Of a stretch of DNA of 64,000 nucleotides, positions 57,794 through 64,000 are shown one piece after another. A program made the position numbers and the translations under genes. The number at the start of each line of letters is the position of its first letter. Positions within the stretch are counted from its first letter, which is position 1. Where the stretch lies: contig JAUIMM010000566.1 of NCBI GenBank assembly GCA_031769625.1, positions 4,407,001 to 4,471,000 of the forward strand, read 5' to 3'. This DNA is from Taudactylus pleione. Taxonomy: Eukaryota; Chordata; Amphibia; Anura; Myobatrachidae. A model generated the notes under the pieces. It searched no databases. It worked only from the letters and a program-made list of their open reading frames with translations, and was not told the origin of the DNA.

Positions 57794-57912
57794 GCCTAAT
57801 ACACAAATACTATCTAACCTGTGTTCTCCTAATACATAAATACTACCTGACCTGTGTGTTCACTTCTTAAATATTCTTGTCCTGGTAGCTTATATACCAC
57901 AAATATCAGCTT

Positions 57913-58240
57913 CCTATTTACTACAAATACCACATGGCTTGTGGTTTCATATAAAACAAATGTTTTCTGTCCTGTCGAGTCACATATATGAATATTGCTT
58001 GACCTCTGGAGTCACATATACACTGAAGTGCCAAAAGGCATGGAATAGATGCTTAGTATCGTGTAGGACCCCCTCCTATTTACTACAAATACCAGGTGAC
58101 TTGTAGTTTCATATAAAACAAATGCTTTCTGTCCTGTGGAGTCACATATATGAATATTGCTTGACCTCTGGAGTCACATATACTTTACACTGAAGTGCCA
58201 AAAGTCATAGGATAGATGCCTAGTATCGTGTAGGACCCCC
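57913..58240. repeat. 162-bp tandem duplication including a mariner end
   Basis: CCTATTTACTACAAATACCA begins at 57913 and again at 58075. The first unit ends with about 56 bases of mariner terminus (ACACTGAAGTGCCAAAAGGC to GGACCCCCTC). The second unit runs into the full mariner at 58186. Confidence 0.85.
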
Positions 58241-59407
58241 TCTGGCCCGGCGAAGTGCAATAACTCGACGTGGCATCGATTCCACAAGTGGACAGAATAC
58301 CTCTGGACCTCTGTTGACCCATGCCATCTGGTTAGCTTCCCACATCTCCCTGATATTAGTTAGTGCAGTATCTTGGGTGTGAATGGTCCTCTCTACCACG
58401 TCCCATAAATGCTCAATTGGGTTCGTATTGGGCGAACGTGGTGGCCACACCATTCATCAGAACTCACCAGAATGCTCCTGGAACCGATTATGGACAACTT
58501 GGGACCAATGACATGGTGCATTATCCTGCTAAAATATTCCATCATTGTTGGGGTACATGAAGTCCATGAAGGGTTGCAAATGGTCATCAGGCAATGCAAC
58601 TTTACAGTTACCTAATCATAAATGACATGTTCAGGCGGACCAGCGGACCCAACCCATTGCCACGTGAACACCCTCCGCACCATAATGGAACCACCACCAG
58701 CCTGGACGGTGCCTTGTTAACAACTGGGGTCCATGATCTCATGGTGTCTGCGCCACACCCAAATGCTACCATCAGCACTAAACAACTGGAACCGTGACAC
58801 ATCGGACCATGCCACATGTTGCCAGTCCTCTAGGGCCCAATTAGTGACATCATGAACCCAGGCGAGGTGCTGTGTCCGACCGGTGTTGTAGTGTTAACAA
58901 GGGCACTCTGGCAGGTCTTCTGCTCCCATATCCCATGTAAGCTAAAGAACACAGCACTGACATGCTGGATATGCCTCTGGTACCTCCTGCATTGAATGTG
59001 GATGTGATTGGAGCCAGTGTCGCTTATCTGTCACCATTGACAATTCTGGCCAGACGCTGCTAGTCATGATCATTAAGCACCCGTGCTCGGTCACTGAGCT
59101 GCCCACGGTGGGTGGTAATGCCTTCCATGAGGTATTTCTGGTACACACAAATGACACCATAGATCAAGGAATGTTGAATGTCCGCACAACTTCGGAATTT
59201 AAATGTCCCATGCATCGGGCACCCACTACTATCCCTTGTTCAAACTCCAATAATTCACGTTGCCTTGCCATGAACAGCCTAGTCGGTCTTCAAACTGACT
59301 CACGAGATGTCACATTACAACTGATGCAGGTCTGGGCATTTCTAAGATGTCATAGTACAGTGGAGCCACCTACCATTGCCTTTACATACTGCCGTCCCAT
59401 GAATACT
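58186..59407 (-). pseudogene. Tc1/mariner transposase pseudogene (second family)
   Basis: The + strand left terminus is TTACACTGAAGTGCCAAAAG. On the minus strand the C-terminal frame (58220-58453) reads SPNTNPIEHLWDVVERTIH, the Tc1-type motif that carries the last catalytic acidic region. Upstream minus-strand segments (FEQGIVVGARCMGH near 59240; WHGPMCHGSSC-type and WCGGCSRGNG pieces) are in several frames, so the gene is dead. It is flanked by GAGTCACATATA array-like sequence on both sides, so it inserted into that small repeat. The right terminus is not clearly resolved. Confidence 0.75.
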
Positions 59408-59772
59408 GGAGTCACATATATGAATACTGCTTGACCTCTGGAGTCACATAAATGAATTCTTGACCTCTGGAGTCACATGAATGAATACTGCTTGACCTGT
59501 GTGTTACTGCTTTGGTGCTATACCTCATTCTCCCCACTTTTTGCTATAGGGGAAAAGTGTACCAACATTATTATTGTTATCCAAAAGAGGAAACTACGGA
59601 CAAAGGATCCTTCTGCCCCGGATTTAAGAATTAGCTCAATATCACTGCCACCTAATTCGGATTATAACACAACACATTTTCTATTTCCTCTATAATCGTT
59701 CACATTTATAGCATGGAATAGAATAATTCCAATGTGACCTATTTTTGTAGACCAGCCTATGTTACTGTAAAG

Positions 59773-59976
59773 CACAGGTTCTCAAACTCAGTCCTCAGTA
59801 CCCCAAACAGTGCATGTTTTCCAGGTCTCCTCATAGAATCACAAGTGAAATAATTAGCTCCACCTGTGAATCTGTTAAAATGTGTCAGTGAATAATGAAT
59901 ACACCTGTGCACCTGCTTTGTGATCCGGAAAACGTGAACTGTTTGGGGGTCCGAAGACCGAGTTTGAGAATCACTG
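59773..59976. mobile_element. hAT (Charlie-like) MITE
   Basis: Ends CACAGGTTCTCAAACTC and GAGTTTGAGAATCACTG, with a perfect 8-base duplication CTGTAAAG at 59765-59772 and 59977-59984. 204 bp. Confidence 0.9.
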
Positions 59977-60005
59977 CTGTAAAGCCTTACCTATATTACC
60001 TATAC

Positions 60006-60209
60006 CAGAGGTTCTCAAACTCGGCCCTCAGGACCTCACACAGTTCACGTTTTCCAAGTCGCTCCGCAGGTGCACAGGTGTATTCATTACTCACTGACAC
60101 ATTTTAAAAGATCCACAGGTGGAGCTAATTATTTCCCTTGCGATTCTGTAAGGAAACCTGGAAAATATGCACTGTTTGGGGTCATGAGGACCGAGTTTGG
60201 GAACCTGTG
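60006..60209. mobile_element. hAT (Charlie-like) MITE, second copy
   Basis: Ends CAGAGGTTCTCAAACTCGG and CCGAGTTTGGGAACCTGTG. The flanks CCTATAC and CCTACAC differ at one base. It shares its interior (ACACCTGTGCACCTG region) with 59773-59976 in inverted orientation. Confidence 0.8.
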
Positions 60210-61268
60210 CCTACACTAACAGCTCTGATATTGGGTCTCAGTCCACTAGAGGATAGATGATATAATGTGTCTTATAACCACCCTGCATTATAGTGGGGTA
60301 TCACAAGCACCACTGCTGTAAATGTAAGTGAGAAATACATTTATTCTCACTCAGGTTATAACGCATAAGCAGCATGTTGTACAGTGACAGCCCTTTACTT
60401 AGTATAGCAGTTTCATCATTCCCAGGAATTGTAGATGCCCCAAGAAGTTAACAATCTAATTTTAAAGACCACATGTCAGAAAAATGTCTAGATAGAGCAG
60501 AAGATTTAGGAATTTTCTAAATTTAAAAGAAAAAATAATGTAAAAAAAATATGTATTTTGGCGACATGTTCCTGCAGAGCTTAGAATAGACCCTCTTATT
60601 TCTGTAACCACAAGGCCGAGAAAGAAGTGCCCACTGCTTAAATTATACCACTATTATCATGCCAGCACTCTTCTGACACTTCTATGACTGTAAAAAGCTC
60701 TGACTAAGCATTGGCTGGGCCATGCTCTATTCTAGGACAATAGTTTTCTTTACCTCAGAACATTTATGCTATTTGTAGTCGTGGAGTTGGACAGCCCGTA
60801 CTTACAGCCACAGTCACATGACCATAATACATCTACAGCGTTAGACATGCATGCTGTTCCAGGTTGAAATGAAGCCTGTAATTGTAGTATTCCTAGGTCT
60901 GTACCCTCATCAGCACATTCCCTGGGGGGTGGTGTTTACATTACCTTGTGCTGTTGTCAGCGGCATCTCTTCCAGGAACTACCATAGTCTCTAATTATTA
61001 AAACATTCTCAAAAACTTTTCCTTCTTTTTTTAGCATTCCCAAAATAAGCTCACTTCATGAAAATGTCATATGTAGAAACTTACATTTTGTCAAAAGACC
61101 AAACTGGCTTAGTATAAAGATGTTCTCCATTATTTTACACATTTTACCAGAGAACATCATTTTAAAATGAATGATGCTGTGATGCTGGCTTTCTTCAAGC
61201 CATAATCATCATTTTACTGACAACAAAACAAAATACAATATGACCTGTAAGCCTGAAGCCATTGGTGT
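60210..61268. other. No gene recognised (ADGRA2 intron)
   Basis: AT-leaning sequence without repeats or exons I can identify. Confidence 0.4.
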
Positions 61269-61690
61269 GAATTGGTATGAAATACCGGCAGTCAGGATGC
61301 CTTCTGTCAAAATGCAGACAGCGGCATCACGATGCTCGGTATTCCGACAGGGGTAACCCTCCTTTCTTGCTCCTTAACCCTCCCCTCCCTGCACCCTAAC
61401 CCTTCCCGTAAGTGCCTAAACCTAACCCATCCCTCTTGGTGCCTAAACCTAACCCTCCCCCCTTAGTGCCTAACTCCGCCCCCCAGTGGTGCCTGACCCT
61501 AACCCCCGCCAGTGGTGGCTAACCCTAACCCCCCCCCAAAGCCAAATCCCACCATGGTGCCTAAACCTAACCGCCTCCCCCCCCCCGCAGGTAACAGCTA
61601 AGACGCCCTGGTGTACCTACGCTCAGGATGGCGGCTGTCGGGATTCCACTGTCGGTCTCTAAATTTGCGTCGCCATTTCGACACCCATGT
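61269..61690. mobile_element. CCTAACCC-rich MITE in ADGRA2 intron
   Basis: Left TTGGTATGAAATACCGGCAG. The interior has GTGCCTAAACCTAACCC repeats. The right side has GGATGGCGGCTGTCGGGATTC. The runs are in the orientation opposite to 49338. Confidence 0.6.
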
Positions 61691-62504
61691 TTAGTCCCAC
61701 ATCTGGCAGTAGAATTACTGCGTCCCGGTGTGATGCATATGTGTAGCTTACTATTGTCACTATGAGGTGACATTTACATACTTGTCACTATGTATATTTA
61801 TTCTTAATGATGCATGAAAACTTGGCTTATTTTGTAGTGACTGCCAGCCACAGCCGGACTGGCCATTTCAATGCCAGAAGGGTCGATGTCCTGGTCCAGC
61901 CCCGCTGTGTGGAGATCTGGCCTGGCAGCTACACCTCACAGCACTCTGCTTGAGCGGCATATATAGATGAGGTGTAACGCGAGGTCATGCCCCCTTGACT
62001 CACGGCAGGCCCTGTGATGTGGCACCGCCCCCCTATTGCCCCATTTGTGCCAGGGCTTATTTTAAGCAATTTACTGGCAACAGCCACATGACCCATTTTC
62101 AATGGTCTGCATCTGTCTTGGCTCATTTATTTTCCATTTGCAATTACCTGGGCTTTTATACTTATTACAGTATTGCAGTATGTAAGTGTATATGATGAGG
62201 GCAAGCGGGCAGGGATAATATAAATCAGTCCAGAGGAAGAGGATTTCTTATCATTAGTACAAGACATATATGAGACATGATGACGACTTGGTTATTAAAG
62301 GCTTAAAGGTAATTTCCCACAAAAAAAAATCACGACATATACATTATAAGGCCTCCACTGCAGCTTTATTTTTAATTAATGTGATTTTATTAATATCTTT
62401 ACATATAAATACTTGGTAGATTGTGCAGATACTGTGTGTTATAAGAATGCAACTTTTTAACTTTAAGCTACTGATTTTATTAAATTCTCTTTCGCTGTTC
62501 CTAG
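61691..62504. other. Intron; possible hAT left end at 61849
   Basis: CAGCCGGACTGGCCATTTCA followed by CCAGAAGGGTCGATGTCC resembles the left end of a CAGGGCCGGACTGG-type element. The right end is not identified. No exon is seen. Confidence 0.4.
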
Positions 62505-62576
62505 CACCATGTCTGGAAACATCTTCTCGAGCCTCAGCTCTGGGGTTTTTGACGAGCTCCCTTCCCTGAAACTTGT
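62505..62576 (+). CDS. ADGRA2: ADGRA2 leucine-rich-repeat exon (72 bp)
   Basis: This exon encodes the last canonical leucine-rich repeat before the cap (TMSGNIFSSLSSGVFDEL, PSLKL). The acceptor is TTCGCTGTTCCTAG and the donor GTGAGT. It joins the 51228 exon as CT + C (Leu) and the next exon as GT + G (Val), keeping the same phase-2 pattern. SGNIFSSL and GVFDELP are close to mammalian ADGRA2. The following intron is only 81 bases, in contrast to the 11.2-kb intron before it. Confidence 0.9.
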
Positions 62577-62657
62577 GTGAGTATTCAGCCAGCAGCCTCC
62601 ACATGCAGGGCCGCGGTGAGCTCACACTGACGGGACTCTTGGCTTCTCTTCGTGTAG

Positions 62658-62821
62658 GGACTTTTCTACAGAGTTCCTGACCTGTGACTGTGACCTGCGA
62701 TGGGTGGCTGCTTGGACCAAGAACGGCTCTGTTCAGATCTCCGACAGGACATTGTGTGCTTATCCGAGCGCCCTCAGAGATCGGCCTTTGCGGAACCTGA
62801 GGGAAAGCCAGCTGACGTGTG
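62658..62821 (+). CDS. ADGRA2: ADGRA2 LRR C-terminal cap exon (164 bp)
   Basis: Encodes the LRRCT domain that closes the leucine-rich array. FSTEFLTCDCDLRWVAAW has the CxC and W pattern of the cap, followed by an N-glycosylation site (NGS), CAYPSAL, and QLTC as the last cap cysteine. So the expected four cysteines are present (CDC, C, C). The acceptor is CTTCTCTTCGTGTAG, and the exon ends with one base of a split codon before GTAAGA. In mammals this part of ADGRA2, with the LRRs and Ig domain, is needed for RECK/WNT7 signalling. Known-family statement, not visible here. Confidence 0.92.
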
Positions 62822-63053
62822 GTAAGAGGCACCACAGAATGACACCTTAAGCAAGGGGACAACATTCATGTACCTAATATTTAATGATGTGTTATATATG
62901 GTAGTGTGTAACTAACTGGATTTTTTTGTTTTATTTTTTATTTTCAGCTTAATGGGCGGCAGAGAATTCATACTCCGTTGTCCCTCTTTTATTAAATAGG
63001 TTCTATTATAATTTTTTTTCCTTATCTAGTAATGCCCTGTATTATCATTACAG

Positions 63054-63267
63054 AGGGCACCCCAGAACTTCACACACACCAGCTCATCCCATCCTTGCGG
63101 CAAGTTGTGTTTCAGGGTGACAGAATACCTATCCAGTGTACGGCAAGTTACCTGGGCAATAGCAGCCAAATCATCTGGTACCACAACGGCAAGCAGGTGG
63201 AGGAGGATGAAGAACAGGGCATTATACTGGAAGAGACAATCATTCATGACTGCACCTTCATCACCAG
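63054..63267 (+). CDS. ADGRA2: ADGRA2 Ig-domain exon, first part (214 bp)
   Basis: Encodes the start of the Ig-like domain. It contains [20 protein letters not shown], then [20 protein letters not shown] with the first Ig cysteine, an N-glycosylation site (NSS) and the core Trp, and IIHDCTFIT near the end. RQVVFQGDR and HDCTFIT favour ADGRA2 over ADGRA3, whose equivalent I recall as HNCS-type. The acceptor is TATTATCATTACAG, the donor GTATCT. The open frame continues past the donor to 63301 but that tail (LFLIWDKIK) is intronic. Later exons (rest of Ig, hormone-receptor domain, GAIN/GPS, seven helices) are beyond the window. Confidence 0.92.
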
Positions 63268-63469
63268 GTATCTGTTTCTTATATGGGACAAAATAAAATA
63301 AAAAATCAAGAATAGAAAAATTCAGGCTTTTCTACTGTTTCCAAAATAAAACTCTGCTGGCTGGTACATCATTATTATTATTGATAATATACATATTATT
63401 ACTTTCTTTTATTTATACAGCGGCACAAGATGTCTGCATCTTAGTACCATGATAAGCAGCACAATATAG

Positions 63470-63906
63470 GGGCTAATTCAGAGATGTGCGCTAACCCAAT
63501 TGTGCCGTTCTGCACTGCCGCAAGACCCTGTATTGCGCTTGTGCAGTACGGGTCCTGCGTGATCGCACGCAGAGCGGCAGCAGACTATCAGTTCTGGGCT
63601 GTGAGGGGGCGGCGATGGCTGTGAGGGGGCGGCGATGGCCTTTGTTTCCCCAAACGTAGGCGTGTTGGCTGATGGAGATTTCCTAGCCTCTTTTTGAGCA
63701 ACTGCGTTCGCCAGCTTGAGCGACCCCATGGGTCACTCAGCCAGCAGAAGATCACACAGATGTTCCAATGCTGCTTCCATGGACTCGGATCACTAATACG
63801 TGCAGGGGGCGTGATGCCTCCTGCTGCATTACCATAAGAGTGCTATCGCAGTTGCTACCATGTTAGCAGCTGCGATAGCAATAGCATTGGACCTTGAATC
63901 ACCCCC
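63470..63906. mobile_element. PIF/Harbinger-like MITE in ADGRA2 intron
   Basis: Left GGGCTAATTCAGAGATGTGC and right CTTGAATCACCCCC, with ATAG at both sides (63466-63469, 63907-63910). A direct duplication GGCTGTGAGGGGGCGGCGAT occurs near 63597-63638. Confidence 0.7.
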
Positions 63907-63956
63907 ATAGCACGCTGGGATTTGTATGTCTACAGTTGGGGACGGACAAGTTACTT

Positions 63957-64000
63957 CATACTTGCCTACTTTTCGGTGTGATGCAGGGGGACATGGTACT
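63957..64000. mobile_element. Start of a CATACTTGCCTAC element, cut by window end
   Basis: TTCATACTTGCCTACTTTTC matches the terminus of the CTTGCCTAC family. Only the first ~40 bases are present. Confidence 0.45.

Larger units (their letters stand above)
51370..57843. repeat. 35-bp minisatellite in the ADGRA2 intron
   Basis: Unit CCTATTACACAAATACTATC plus TGACCTGTGTGCTCA. About 170 units run with little interruption to 57415, with a few degenerate copies after the inserted element (57796-57843). Common variants are CCTAATACATAAATACTATG, TGAGCTCA and TACCTGTATGTTCA, and these recur in blocks. The many 62-75-codon open frames arise because 35 is 2 modulo 3, so each frame meets the unit's TGA only once per three units. 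The consensus unit has no AG on the coding strand of ADGRA2. Confidence 0.97.

Overview
The window is vertebrate nuclear DNA, most probably from a frog with a large, repeat-rich genome. The organism call is inference. It rests on one recognisable vertebrate gene with introns, on the dense mix of short palindromic DNA transposons, hAT, PIF/Harbinger-like, Tc1/mariner and CR1/L2-like elements, and on several repeat families I associate with anuran genomes. There are no bacterial features (operons, ribosome sites, CRISPR). Nearly all the short open frames are chance or repeat-derived.

The only host gene I can support is on the + strand at the right end. Five exons (48908-48979, 51228-51299, 62505-62576, 62658-62821, 63054-63267) encode three leucine-rich repeats, the LRR C-terminal cap and the start of the Ig domain of an adhesion GPCR. 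The best match is ADGRA2 (GPR124), the co-receptor that works with RECK in WNT7 signalling. The start of the gene and its GPS and seven-helix parts lie outside the window or were not found. The 11.2-kb intron between the second and third exons seen here holds a ~6-kb minisatellite with a 35-bp unit, plus mariner, hAT and MITE insertions.

Regions: 1-20 kb is intergenic or intron-1 DNA filled with MITEs, two interrupted minisatellites and microsatellites. 20.94-23.40 kb is a composite hAT-like element with an 8-bp target duplication, a 40-bp minisatellite of about 31 units, a TATA-type promoter on the minus strand and a nested MITE. A truncated second copy in the opposite orientation lies at 45.66-46.17 kb. 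24.507-35.846 kb is a recent tandem duplication (copies of 6068 and 5272 bp). Each copy carries a GC-rich, triple-CCAAT promoter-like region and a 28-bp minisatellite. Only the first copy keeps a module encoding four CCHC zinc knuckles. 35.9-48 kb holds tandem MITEs, a mariner split by a hAT element, a broken CR1/L2-like LINE and more MITEs.

The genes do not form a pathway. The interest lies in repeat dynamics: hAT-like elements that carry minisatellites, tandem arrays that re-duplicate together with the first bases of a neighbouring transposon, and the duplicated CCHC/promoter unit.
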